Part shown: piece by piece, positions 16,633 to 24,874 of the stretch
Position numbering within the stretch: the first letter of the stretch is position 1
Layout: the number at the start of each line of letters is the position of its first letter
Assembly: GCA_963746175.1 (NCBI GenBank)
Contig: CAVVAH010000004.1
Coordinates: forward strand, 310,001-374,000
Length of the DNA stretch: 64,000 nucleotides
Direction: 5' to 3'
From: CAVVAH01 sp963746175
GTDB lineage: Bacteria; Actinomycetota; Actinomycetes; JACCUZ01
Made by a program: the position numbers and the translations under genes
Notes under the pieces: model-generated
What the model was told of the DNA's origin: nothing
What the model saw: the letters and a program-made list of their open reading frames with translations, nothing else
The model's database searches: none

Positions 16633-18204
16633 CTACTCCCACTCGATGGTGCCGGGCGGCTTCGACGTGATGTCGAGCGTGACGCGGTTGACCTCGCGCA
16701 CCTCGTTGGTGATCCGGGTCGAGATGCGCGCCAGCACGTCGTACGGCACGCGCGTCCAGTCGGCCGTCATCGCGTCCTCGGACGAGACCGGGCGCAGGAC
16801 GACCGGATGGCCGTAGGTGCGCTCGTCGCCCTGCACGCCGACCGAGCGGACGTCGCCGAGCAGCACGACCGGGCACTGCCAGATCTCGCGGTCCAGACCG
16901 GCCGCACTGAGCTCCTCGCGGGCGATGGCGTCGGCCTCGCGCAGGACGTCGAGGCGCTCCATCGTCACCTCGCCGACGATCCGGATGCCGAGGCCCGGGC
17001 CGGGGAACGGCTGCCGCCACACGATGGCCTCGGGCAGGCCGAGCTCGAGACCGACCTTGCGCACCTCGTCCTTGAAGAGGGTGCGCAGCGGCTCGACGAG
17101 GGCGAACTGCAGGTCGTCGGGCAGGCCGCCCACGTTGTGGTGGGACTTGATGTTGGCGGTGCCGGTGCCGCCGCCGGACTCGACGACGTCGGGGTAGAGC
17201 GTGCCCTGCACGAGGAAGTCGACGGACTCCCCCTCGGCCCCGGCCTCGGCGACCACGTCGCGGGCGGCCTCCTCGAAGACGCGGATGAACTCGCGACCGA
17301 TGATCTTGCGCTTCTCCTCGGGGTCGCTGACCCCGGCGAGCGCGTCGAGGAACTGCTTGGACGCGTCGGCCACCTTGAGGCGTACGCCGGTCGCGTCGAC
17401 GAAGTCGCGCTCGACCTGCTCGGCTTCGCCCTTGCGCAGCAGCCCGTGGTCGACGAAGACACACGTGAGCTGGTCCCCGACCGCCCTCTGCACGAGTGCT
17501 GCCGCGACCGCCGAGTCGACGCCGCCGGAGAGCCCGCAGACGACCCGCTTGTCACCGACCTGGGCGCGGATCGCGGCGATCTGCTCGTCGATGACGCTGG
17601 TCATCGTCCAGGTCGGCTCGAGACCGGCGACCTCGTAGAGGAAGTGCTCGAGCACGGCCTGGCCGTGCTCGGTGTGCAGCACCTCCGGGTGGAACTGCAC
17701 GCCGGCCAGCCCGCGGGCGGAGTCCTCGAACGCCGCGACCGGGGTGTCCGTCGTCCGTGCCACGACGTCGAAGCCGTCCGGCGCCACCGACACCGCGTCG
17801 TTGTGCGACATCCACACCGACTGCTCGCGCGGTAGCCCGTGGAACAGCGTCGGGTCCCCCCCGACCACCTCGAGCGAGGTCCGCCCGAACTCCGCCGAGC
17901 CGGTACGGGCCACCGTGCCGCCCAGCGCCAGCGCCATCGCCTGGAAGCCGTAGCAGATGCCGAACGCCGGGACGCCGGCCGTGAACATCGCCGGGTCGAC
18001 CGACGGGGCGCCGGGGGCGTAGACGGACGAAGGGCCGCCGGACAGCACGATCGCGGCGGGCTTCTTCGCCAGCATCTCGGCCACCGGCATGGTGTGCGGG
18101 ACGATCTCGCTGTAGACCCGGGCCTCGCGCACCCGCCGCGCGATGAGCTGCGCGTACTGGGCACCGAAGTCGACGACGAGGACCGGGGCGGGCGTCGCTG
18201 TCAC
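16633..18204 (-). CDS. guaA: GMP synthase (glutamine-hydrolysing)
   Basis: It converts XMP to GMP using ATP and glutamine. The N-terminal class-I glutamine amidotransferase domain (about residues 8-200) has nucleophile Cys84 in FGICYGFQAM and the His-Glu pair in GVQFHPEV. The ATP-pyrophosphatase domain carries the P-loop SGGVDSAV, and the C-terminal dimerisation domain ends KPPGTIEWE, the conserved GuaA terminus. Length is 523 residues, normal for the family. GTG at 18204 follows GGGAGGATC, and the frame extends open further upstream only through antisense sequence. It stands alone, divergent from the ABC exporter genes and separated from guaB by 10 kb. Confidence 0.98.
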   Translation of the reverse strand: MTATPAPVLVVDFGAQYAQLIARRVREARVYSEIVPHTMPVAEMLAKKPAAIVLSGGPSSVYAPGAPSVDPAMFTAGVPAFGICYGFQAMALALGGTVARTGSAEFGRTSLEVVGGDPTLFHGLPREQSVWMSHNDAVSVAPDGFDVVARTTDTPVAAFEDSARGLAGVQFHPEVLHTEHGQAVLEHFLYEVAGLEPTWTMTSVIDEQIAAIRAQVGDKRVVCGLSGGVDSAVAAALVQRAVGDQLTCVFVDHGLLRKGEAEQVERDFVDATGVRLKVADASKQFLDALAGVSDPEEKRKIIGREFIRVFEEAARDVVAEAGAEGESVDFLVQGTLYPDVVESGGGTGTANIKSHHNVGGLPDDLQFALVEPLRTLFKDEVRKVGLELGLPEAIVWRQPFPGPGLGIRIVGEVTMERLDVLREADAIAREELSAAGLDREIWQCPVVLLGDVRSVGVQGDERTYGHPVVLRPVSSEDAMTADWTRVPYDVLARISTRITNEVREVNRVTLDITSKPPGTIEWE

Positions 18205-18291
18205 CCCCCGATCCTCCCATGCGGACAAGATCGTCCCGGCGCGGGAAACCCGCTGTCGCGATGACGGTGGGAGGACGTACCGTCGATCATC

Positions 18292-20022
18292 GTGCGACGC
18301 CTCCCCTACGACGACCCCGGCACGCCGGACCTGAGGTCGCCGGGGCGGTTCCTGATCTGGACCGGGAAGCAGCAGCTGGACACCCTCGCGGTCGGCGTCC
18401 TCTTCGGCGTGATCTGGATGGTCGCCCAGGCCCTGGTGCCGGCAGCGATCGGCCGCGGCCTGCAGTCCGGCGTCGCCGAGGGCGACCTCGGGGCGGCCGG
18501 CCGCTGGTCGCTCGTCGTGCTGGCCCTGGCCGTGGTGCAGGCGGTGTTCGGCATCCTGCGGCACCGGATGGCGGTGACGAACTGGCTGTGCGCCTCCTTC
18601 CGCGCCATGCAGCTGCTCGGCCGGCACAGCGCCCTGGTGGGCGTCGCCATCCGCCGCAAGCTCCCCACCGGCGAGGTGGTGTCGGCCGCGACCAACGACG
18701 CCCTGCACATCGGGAGCGCCTTCGACGTGTCGGCCCGGTTCGCCGGCGCGATCGTGTCGTACGGCGTGGTCGCGGTCATCCTCCTGAACACCTCGGTGCT
18801 GCTCGGGACCGTGGTGCTGCTCGGCGTCCCGGCGATGGTGCTGCTGCTCGGGCCGCTGCTGCGACCGCTGCAGCGGCGGCAGGCCGTCCAGCGCGAGGTG
18901 GCCGGCAAGCTCACCTCGCTCGGCGCGGACACGGTGGCCGGGCTCCGGGTGCTGCGCGGCATCGGCGGCGAGCCGGCGTTCCTGGCGCGCTACCGGCTCA
19001 AGTCGGCCGAGCTGCGCCGGGCCGGCGTGCACGTCGCCAACCCGCAGGCCACCCTCGACTCCGCCCAGGTGCTGCTGCCGGGCATCTTCCTGGTCGTCGT
19101 CACGTGGCTCAGCGCCCGGCTGGCGATCGAGGGAACCGTCGACGTCGGCGACGTCGTCGCGTTCTACGGCTACGCGTTCTTCCTCGTGGTGCCGATCCGT
19201 ACCGCCGTGGAGGCGGCCGACCGGCTCACCCGGTCGCTGGTCGGTGCCCGCCGCATCGTGGCGGTGCTGGAGACCCGCCCGCAGATCTCGGACCCCGAGC
19301 AGCCCGCCCCCGAGCCGCCGTACCGCGTGGCGCTCGACGACCCGCACTCCGGGCTGCACGTCGAGCCCGGCCGCCTGGTGGGCCTGGTGAGCGCGGACCC
19401 GGACGACTCGGCCGCGGTCGCCATGCGGCTCGGCCGGATGACCACCGACGACGACGTGTCGCTCGGCGGCACCCGGCTGGCCGACCTGCCGCTGCGGACC
19501 GTACGCCGGCGGGTGCTCGTGTCGGAGGCGGAGCCACGGCTGTTCACCGGTGTCCTGCGGGCCGAGCTGAACCCCTGGGGCGCCGCCCGGGACGACGCCG
19601 CCCTGCTCACGGCCCTGGACGTGGCCGCTGCCGGCGACGTCCTCGAGGCGCTGCCCGAGGGTCTCGACGCGCAGGTCGACGAGGCCGGCCGCGGCTTCTC
19701 CGGCGGCCAGCGCCAGCGGCTCGCGCTGGCCCGCGCCCTGCTCGCCGACAGCGACGTCCTCGTCCTGGTCGAGCCGACCAGCGCCGTCGACACCCACACC
19801 GAGGTGCTCGTCGCCGAGCGGCTGCGTGCGTCCCGGCACGGCGACGACCGCCTCGACCCGCCGACCACGGTCGTGACCACCGCCAGCCCGCTCGTCCTGG
19901 ACCGCTGCGACGACGTCGCCTTCCTCGTCGCCGGCCGGGTCGTGGCCACCGGCACCCACCGCGAGCTGCTGGCCACCCACCCCGGCTACCGCGACACCGT
20001 CACCCGAGGGGAGGACGCATGA
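18292..20022 (+). CDS. ABC exporter half-transporter with degenerate nucleotide-binding motifs
   Basis: A 576-residue type I exporter half: six TM helices (about residues 20-320) fused to an ATPase domain. The Walker A position (about 362-375) reads VGLVSADPDDSAA and has no GK(S/T). The Q-loop glutamine is replaced in VSEAEPRLF. Walker B reads VLVLVEPTSAVD with Val493 where the Asp should be, and the H-loop His is absent (TTASPLVLD). The signature FSGGQ (469-473) is intact. It therefore supplies only the signature half of one ATP site and must work with the next gene, which it overlaps by ATGA. GTG at 18292 has TACCGT 8 nt upstream. Confidence 0.9.
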   Translation: MRRLPYDDPGTPDLRSPGRFLIWTGKQQLDTLAVGVLFGVIWMVAQALVPAAIGRGLQSGVAEGDLGAAGRWSLVVLALAVVQAVFGILRHRMAVTNWLCASFRAMQLLGRHSALVGVAIRRKLPTGEVVSAATNDALHIGSAFDVSARFAGAIVSYGVVAVILLNTSVLLGTVVLLGVPAMVLLLGPLLRPLQRRQAVQREVAGKLTSLGADTVAGLRVLRGIGGEPAFLARYRLKSAELRRAGVHVANPQATLDSAQVLLPGIFLVVVTWLSARLAIEGTVDVGDVVAFYGYAFFLVVPIRTAVEAADRLTRSLVGARRIVAVLETRPQISDPEQPAPEPPYRVALDDPHSGLHVEPGRLVGLVSADPDDSAAVAMRLGRMTTDDDVSLGGTRLADLPLRTVRRRVLVSEAEPRLFTGVLRAELNPWGAARDDAALLTALDVAAAGDVLEALPEGLDAQVDEAGRGFSGGQRQRLALARALLADSDVLVLVEPTSAVDTHTEVLVAERLRASRHGDDRLDPPTTVVTTASPLVLDRCDDVAFLVAGRVVATGTHRELLATHPGYRDTVTRGEDA

Positions 20023-21839
20023 GCACGCCTGGTGTCAACCGTCCCCCGCTGCGGCGGCACCAGCCCACCGCGACCCTGCCGGTCGCGTCGGGGGTCCAGG
20101 TGCGCCAGCAGGCCAAGCTGCTGCTCGCGAGCTACCGGCGGCCGCTGCTCGGCATGCTGCTGCTCAACGCCCTCGCCGCCCTGGCCGCGCTGGCCGGCCC
20201 CAAGCTGCTCGGCGACATCGTCGAGTCGGTGCGTGCCGGCACGACCACGGCGCACATCGACCACCTCGCCATGCTGCTGGCCGCCGCCCTCGTGGTGCAG
20301 ACCGCGCTGACCTGGTGGGCCCGGCGGTCGGCGTTCGTGCTGGGCGAGACGGTCTTCGCGACGCTGCGTGAGCGGTACCTGGAGCGGGTGCTCGGGCTCC
20401 CGCTGAGCGCGGTCGAGCGGGCCGGCACCGGTGACCTGGTGACCCGCAGCACCGGCGACGTCGAGGCGCTCGCGCGGACGGTGCGGTTCGCGGTCCCCGA
20501 GGTGCTGGTGGCCGCCACCACGGTGCTGCTCACGGTCGCCGCAGCCTTCCTCACCGCTCCCCTGGTCGCCCTGCCGCTCCTCGCCGGGGCGCCGCTCATC
20601 GTCGTGGGCACGCGGTGGTACCTCCGCCGTGCGCCGGAGGGGTACCTCGCCGAGCGCGAGTGCTACGCGGCGTTCAACGGTTCGCTGGCGGAGACCGTCG
20701 ACGGCGCTCGCACCGTCGAGGCGCTCGGGCTCGGCCGCGGCCGCATCACCCGGCTCGAGGAGGACCTGGAGGACGCGTACGCCGCCGAGTGCTACACGCT
20801 GCGGCTGCGCACGATGTTCTTCCCGACCATGGAGCTGGCCTACGCGATCCCGGTCACGCTCAGCCTGCTGTGGGGCGGCTGGCTCGTCTCGACCGGCAGC
20901 GCCTCGCTCGGCGCGGTCACCACGATCACGCTGTACGCCGTGCAGATGGTCGACCCGGTCGACCGGCTGGTCTCGTGGCTGGACGAGGTCCAGGTCGGGG
21001 CCACCGCGCTGGCACGCATCCTCGGCGTCGAGCAGGTGCCCGACGACCGCCAGGAGGGTGACGCGGTCCCGGCGGACGAGCACGTGCGCGTCGACGACGT
21101 ACGGTTCGCCTACCGCGGCGACCGCGACGTCCTGCACGGCATCGACATCGACCTCCGGCCCGGCGAGCGGCTGGCCGTCGTCGGCCCGTCGGGTGCCGGC
21201 AAGTCCACGCTGGGCCGGCTGCTCGCCGGCATCCACCCGCCGCGGACCGGCTCCGTGACGGTGGGCCGGGTCCCGCTGGTCGACCTGCCGCTGGACGACC
21301 TGCGCGGGCACGTCGTGCTGGTCACCCAGGAGCACCACGTCTTCGTGGGCACCGTGGCGGAGAACCTGCTGCTCGCCCGCCCGGACGCCGACGAGGGCGA
21401 GCTGCGGGCCGCCCTCGGTGCCGTGGACGCGCTCGACTGGGTGCTCGCGCTGCCCGAGGGGCTGGCCACCGAGGTCGGCTCCGGCGGCCGGCCGGTCACT
21501 CCCGCTCAGGCGCAGCAGCTGGCGCTGGCCCGCCTGGTGCTCGCCGACCCGCACACACTGGTGCTGGACGAGGCCACCTCGCTGCTCGACCCCCGCGCGG
21601 CCCGGCACCTCGAGCGGTCGCTGGCCGCGGTGCTGCACGGACGCACGGTTGTCGCCATCGCGCACCGGCTGCACACCGCGCACGACGCCGACCGGGTCGC
21701 GGTGGTGGAGGACGGCCTGGTGAGCGAGCTGGGCAGCCACGACGAGCTGATCGAGGCCGACGGCGCCTACGCCGCGCTATGGCGTTCGTGGCGGTCCGAG
21801 GCCTCCGACCCGGCACCCGGCGGCGTGGCCAGCCGCTGA
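20019..21839 (+). CDS. ABC exporter half-transporter with intact Walker motifs but degenerate signature
   Basis: A 606-residue partner of the preceding protein. The TM domain spans about residues 40-325. The ATPase domain has Walker A GPSGAGKS (389-396), Q-loop Gln437, Walker B LVLDE (514-518) and H-loop His549. The signature LSGGQ is replaced by VTPAQ (493-497). Thus the heterodimer has one complete ATP site (this Walker A/B with the partner's FSGGQ) and one fully degenerate site. That asymmetry is known in TmrAB- and TM287/288-type exporters but is stronger here. The ATG overlaps the previous stop (ATGA), giving translational coupling. The exported substrate is unknown. Confidence 0.9.
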   Translation: MSTPGVNRPPLRRHQPTATLPVASGVQVRQQAKLLLASYRRPLLGMLLLNALAALAALAGPKLLGDIVESVRAGTTTAHIDHLAMLLAAALVVQTALTWWARRSAFVLGETVFATLRERYLERVLGLPLSAVERAGTGDLVTRSTGDVEALARTVRFAVPEVLVAATTVLLTVAAAFLTAPLVALPLLAGAPLIVVGTRWYLRRAPEGYLAERECYAAFNGSLAETVDGARTVEALGLGRGRITRLEEDLEDAYAAECYTLRLRTMFFPTMELAYAIPVTLSLLWGGWLVSTGSASLGAVTTITLYAVQMVDPVDRLVSWLDEVQVGATALARILGVEQVPDDRQEGDAVPADEHVRVDDVRFAYRGDRDVLHGIDIDLRPGERLAVVGPSGAGKSTLGRLLAGIHPPRTGSVTVGRVPLVDLPLDDLRGHVVLVTQEHHVFVGTVAENLLLARPDADEGELRAALGAVDALDWVLALPEGLATEVGSGGRPVTPAQAQQLALARLVLADPHTLVLDEATSLLDPRAARHLERSLAAVLHGRTVVAIAHRLHTAHDADRVAVVEDGLVSELGSHDELIEADGAYAALWRSWRSEASDPAPGGVASR

Positions 21840-21942
21840 CGAGTCGCCTGCCCGATCACCTGCCCGGGACGCCCCAGGTCACGGTCCGGAGAAATTCTGC
21901 CGACCGGCAATCCGGGCCCACCCCCAGCGACGAAGTGACGAT

Positions 21943-21985
21943 GGGCGAGGGCTGGCGATCGGAGCAGGGGAGCCAGTCCTCGCCC
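21943..21985. terminator. Hairpin between convergent ABC operon and SDR gene
   Basis: GGGCGAGG (21943-21950) and CTGGC (21952-21956) pair with GCCAG (21972-21976) and CCTCGCCC (21978-21985), with one G-T position. This gives a 14-bp stem around a 15-nt loop, followed on the plus strand by TTCTC. It could stop transcription from both sides. Confidence 0.65.
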
Positions 21986-22012
21986 TTCTCGCGCGCCCCT
22001 TCTCCCGACGTG

Positions 22013-22963
22013 TCAGCCAGGGACGGCGGCGAGGGCGTCGAAGCCGACGCCGGTGAGTCGCTCGGACTCGGCCCACAGCGCGGCCGCCGACTCGTCGTCG
22101 CGGGCCGCCGCAGCCCGCGGCGAGCGCATCGGCCGGCCGCGCCAGCCCAGGAACCGTGGCCCGAGGTAGTCGCCGCCTCGGACCGACGGGTCGGTCGCGG
22201 CCCGGAGCTGAGGCAGCGCGCCGGTGCGCGCGCTCTGCCCCACCAGCACCGTGCCGCCGCGGAACAGCGCACCGAGCATCGGATGCCCCTGCGCCGGTCC
22301 GTTCGCGACGAGCCGGGTCCGTGAGTAACCGGGGTGCGCGGCCACGCTGACGAGGTCGACCCCCGCGGCCCGGACGCGCCTGTCCAGCTCGCGCGCGAAG
22401 AGCAGGTTCGCCAGCTTGGACCGGGCGTACGCCTGCCACGGGTCGTACCGCCGCGCGCTGAGCAGGTCGTCGACGGTCATGACGCCCGTCCAGTGCACGA
22501 TGCTCGACACCGTCACCACCCGCGCACCGCTCCGCGCGAGCAGGGCGGGCAGCAGCAGCCCGGTCAGCGCGAAGTGTCCGAGGTGGTTGGTGCCGACCTG
22601 CCGCTCGAACCCGTCGAGGGTGACCTCGCGGGTCGGCAGGGCCATCACGCCGGCGTTGTTCACGAGGACGTCGAGCGGTGGCTGGTCGAACGCGAACTCC
22701 CGGACCGACCCGAGGTCCGCCAGGTCCAGCGCCGCGACGACGACGTCGGCTCCCGGTACTGCGGCGCGGACCCGGCGCAATGCCTCCTGGCCGCGCTCCG
22801 GGTCGCGAGCCGTCATGACCACCGAGGCGCCGTGGCCCGCGAGGGCCCGCGCGGTCGCGACGCCCAGCCCGGAGGTGGCGCCGGTGACGACCGCACGCTT
22901 CCCGGTCAGGTCGGGGACGTCGCGCTCGGACCAGCCGCGCAGGGTCGTGCTCGGGGCGCTCAC
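22013..22963 (-). CDS. SDR family oxidoreductase (retinol-dehydrogenase/protochlorophyllide-reductase-like)
   Basis: A 316-residue short-chain dehydrogenase with TGATSGLGVATA (cofactor motif), NNAGVMALP, and the catalytic Ser in VTVSSIVH with YARSKLANLL (Tyr/Lys). It is the long-loop variety that starts LRGWSERDVPDLTGKRAVVTG. The start is GTG 22963, which overlaps the original stop codon of the upstream GMC gene as GTGA, evidence that the three genes (aldehyde dehydrogenase, GMC, SDR) once formed one coupled operon. An ATG at 23044 would add 27 Arg-rich residues that are the GMC tail in the wrong frame. Confidence 0.9.
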   Translation of the reverse strand: MSAPSTTLRGWSERDVPDLTGKRAVVTGATSGLGVATARALAGHGASVVMTARDPERGQEALRRVRAAVPGADVVVAALDLADLGSVREFAFDQPPLDVLVNNAGVMALPTREVTLDGFERQVGTNHLGHFALTGLLLPALLARSGARVVTVSSIVHWTGVMTVDDLLSARRYDPWQAYARSKLANLLFARELDRRVRAAGVDLVSVAAHPGYSRTRLVANGPAQGHPMLGALFRGGTVLVGQSARTGALPQLRAATDPSVRGGDYLGPRFLGWRGRPMRSPRAAAARDDESAAALWAESERLTGVGFDALAAVPG

Positions 22964-23213
22964 ACCAGCGTCATGCCCCGTACGGCGGGGTGCGACGCCG
23001 CCACCGGAGCGACGACCTCGTACGGAGAGCCGAGCGGCGGTCATGGGTCGATGCCGTCGCGCTCCGGCCAGAACGACATCGCCCGCTCCGCCTGCGCGGT
23101 GATGGTGAGCGACGGGTTGGCGACCGAGGTTGGCCGACACGGCGGAGCCGTCGACGACGTGCAGCCCGGGGTGGCCGAAGACCACGTCGTAGTCGCTCTT
23201 CCCCGACGGTCAT
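22960..23213 (-). pseudogene. GMC-family oxidoreductase, internally deleted remnant
   Basis: Only the two ends of a roughly 550-residue flavoenzyme remain. The ATG at 23213 overlaps the aldehyde dehydrogenase stop (ATGA). The N-terminal SDYDVV strand that should lead into the FAD-binding GxGxxG is joined directly to FGHPGLHVVDGSAVSANL from the C-terminal domain. Then follow, in a shifted frame, ANPSLTITAQAERAMSFW and a TGA (23041-23043) where the family has Arg before PPLG. The old tail PPLGSPYEVVAPVAASHPAV ends at the TGA 22960-22962. Defects: a frameshift in GGGG, a deletion of roughly 1.4 kb, a second frameshift and a nonsense codon. Confidence 0.8.
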
Positions 23214-24751
23214 CGGCGGTGGAGTGCCTTCAGGGCTCGGAGCGAGACGGTGAAGCCCGTGGCCCACCGGTCCCACGACACCGAGGGCGGCGGCGCGAAG
23301 CCGGCCAGCCGCTGCACCGCGACGGTCTGCGGCTCGGTGTACTTGAGGATGCCGTCCCGGCCGTGCCGCCGACCCAGCCCGGAGTCCTTGACGCCGCCCA
23401 TCGGCGACCTGGTCGCACCCCACACCGCGGCGTACGTCTCGTTGAGGCTCACCGTGCCGGTGCGGATCCGGGCGGCGACGCGGCGCCCGCGCGCCACGTC
23501 GCGGGTCCAGACCGAGGCGTTCAGGCCGTACGCCGAGTCGTTGGCGAGCGCGACGCCCTCGTCCTCGTCGCGCACGGGTCGCACCGACACGACCGGGCCG
23601 AACGTCTCGTCCCGGCACAGCTGCATGTCGTCGGTCACGTGCGAGAGCACGGTCGGCTCGTAGAAGTACGGCCCGAGGTCGGGCCGGGCGCGCCCGCCGG
23701 CGAGGACCTTCGCACCTTTCGTGACCGCGTCGTCGACGTGCGCGGTGACGCGCTGCAGCTGCGCGGCCGAGATCAGCGACCCCATGTCCGGGCCGTAGTC
23801 GAGCTCGGCCCCGAGCCGCATCGCCTGCACCCGCCGGACGAAGCGGTCGACGAACTCGTCGTGCACCGTGTCGACGACGTACATCCGCTCCATCGAGATG
23901 CACAGCTGGCCGGCATTGCTGAAGCAGTCGCGGACCGCGCCCTCCACAGCGCGGTCGAGGTCGGCGTCCGCCAGCACGAGCATCGGGTTCTTGCCGCCGA
24001 GCTCGAGCGAGCAGCCGACCAGCCGACGGGCGCACCGCTCGGCCACCTCGCGGCCCACCGGCGTCGAGCCGGTGAAGCAGACGAAGTCGCCGCCGTCGAC
24101 CACAGCACGCCCGACCACCGGCCCGTCGCCGACCACGACCTGCCACAGGTCCGGTGGCAGCCCGGCCTCCACGGCGAGGGCCCGGATCCACAGCGCCGTC
24201 AGAGCGGTCTGGGTGTCGGGCTTGTGCACGACCGCGTTGCCGGCGAGGAACGCCGGGATCGCGTCGGTCACGGCGAGGGTCAGCGGATAGTTCCACGGCG
24301 AGACGATGCCGACCACGCCCTTGGGGTGGTGCAGCTCGTGGGCCGTCGACAGCACCGGGACGAGGCCGGAGTGCCGGACCGGCGCGAGGTAGCGGCGTGC
24401 CGACCGGGCGTAGTGCCGCGCCGTCAGCGCGACGTCGAACACCTCCTCCGCGGCGTGCCGGCGCGCCTTGCCGTTCTCGCGCTGCACCAGGTCCAGGACC
24501 TCGTCCTGCCGGTCCAGCACCAGATCGTGCAGCCGGAGGAAGACCCGCGCCCGGGTGGCCAGCGGTGTCGCCGCCCACCGCTGCTGGGATGCGCGCGCCA
24601 CGTCGTACGCGCGTGCGACGTCGGCGGGCGTCGACACCGGGAGCTCCGCGAGCGGCTCCCCGGTGAACGGGGCGTAGGTCGTCGTGCGGGCGGCGTCGGG
24701 GGCGGCCACGACGTCTGCGGTCAGCGCCGCGTGCGCGCCGGGCAGCCTCAT
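23210..24751 (-). CDS. Succinate-semialdehyde dehydrogenase-type aldehyde dehydrogenase
   Basis: A 513-residue NAD(P)-dependent aldehyde dehydrogenase. It shows SPWNYPL (about 150-156), FTGSTPVGREV (cofactor), catalytic Glu in ELGGKNP, nucleophile Cys in NAGQLCIS, and DETFGPVVSV near the C-terminus. Sequence style matches the succinic-semialdehyde dehydrogenase that is paired with a GMC oxidoreductase in many actinobacteria. Here the GMC partner is reduced to a remnant overlapping the stop codon. Substrate specificity is inferred from that pairing, not shown. The C-terminal extension after GILKYTEPQTV is usual in this subgroup. Confidence 0.9.
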   Translation of the reverse strand: MRLPGAHAALTADVVAAPDAARTTTYAPFTGEPLAELPVSTPADVARAYDVARASQQRWAATPLATRARVFLRLHDLVLDRQDEVLDLVQRENGKARRHAAEEVFDVALTARHYARSARRYLAPVRHSGLVPVLSTAHELHHPKGVVGIVSPWNYPLTLAVTDAIPAFLAGNAVVHKPDTQTALTALWIRALAVEAGLPPDLWQVVVGDGPVVGRAVVDGGDFVCFTGSTPVGREVAERCARRLVGCSLELGGKNPMLVLADADLDRAVEGAVRDCFSNAGQLCISMERMYVVDTVHDEFVDRFVRRVQAMRLGAELDYGPDMGSLISAAQLQRVTAHVDDAVTKGAKVLAGGRARPDLGPYFYEPTVLSHVTDDMQLCRDETFGPVVSVRPVRDEDEGVALANDSAYGLNASVWTRDVARGRRVAARIRTGTVSLNETYAAVWGATRSPMGGVKDSGLGRRHGRDGILKYTEPQTVAVQRLAGFAPPPSVSWDRWATGFTVSLRALKALHRR

Positions 24752-24800
24752 GGGCGGTGATGTTACTTGCTGGTAGATCGCTGCTCTCCCCAGACGTGGA

Positions 24801-24850
24801 GCGGCGCCGTCATCCCCGGTCCCGTAGCTCCCCGGGGATGACGGCGCCGC
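24801..24850 (-). terminator. Strong hairpin downstream of the M4 protease gene
   Basis: Perfect 19-bp arms (24801-24819 and 24832-24850; core CGCCGTCATCCCCGG) surround a 12-nt loop, 25 nt beyond the stop codon. There is no clear T-run. It is the longest perfect stem in the window and a good intrinsic-terminator candidate. Confidence 0.75.
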
Positions 24851-24874
24851 AGTCCTGCCGGCCTGGCGAACGGA

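Noticed and set aside
18205..19980. Open frame running on from guaA in the minus strand through the ABC transporter gene
   Set aside because: It is antisense to a clear ABC transporter domain, its translation is low-complexity, and guaA has a good GTG start with ribosome site at 18204. Long stop-free antisense frames are expected at this GC content.
24763..24776. TTAC-N6-GTAG as an operator upstream of the aldehyde dehydrogenase gene
   Set aside because: Only three bases per arm are complementary, which is within chance.
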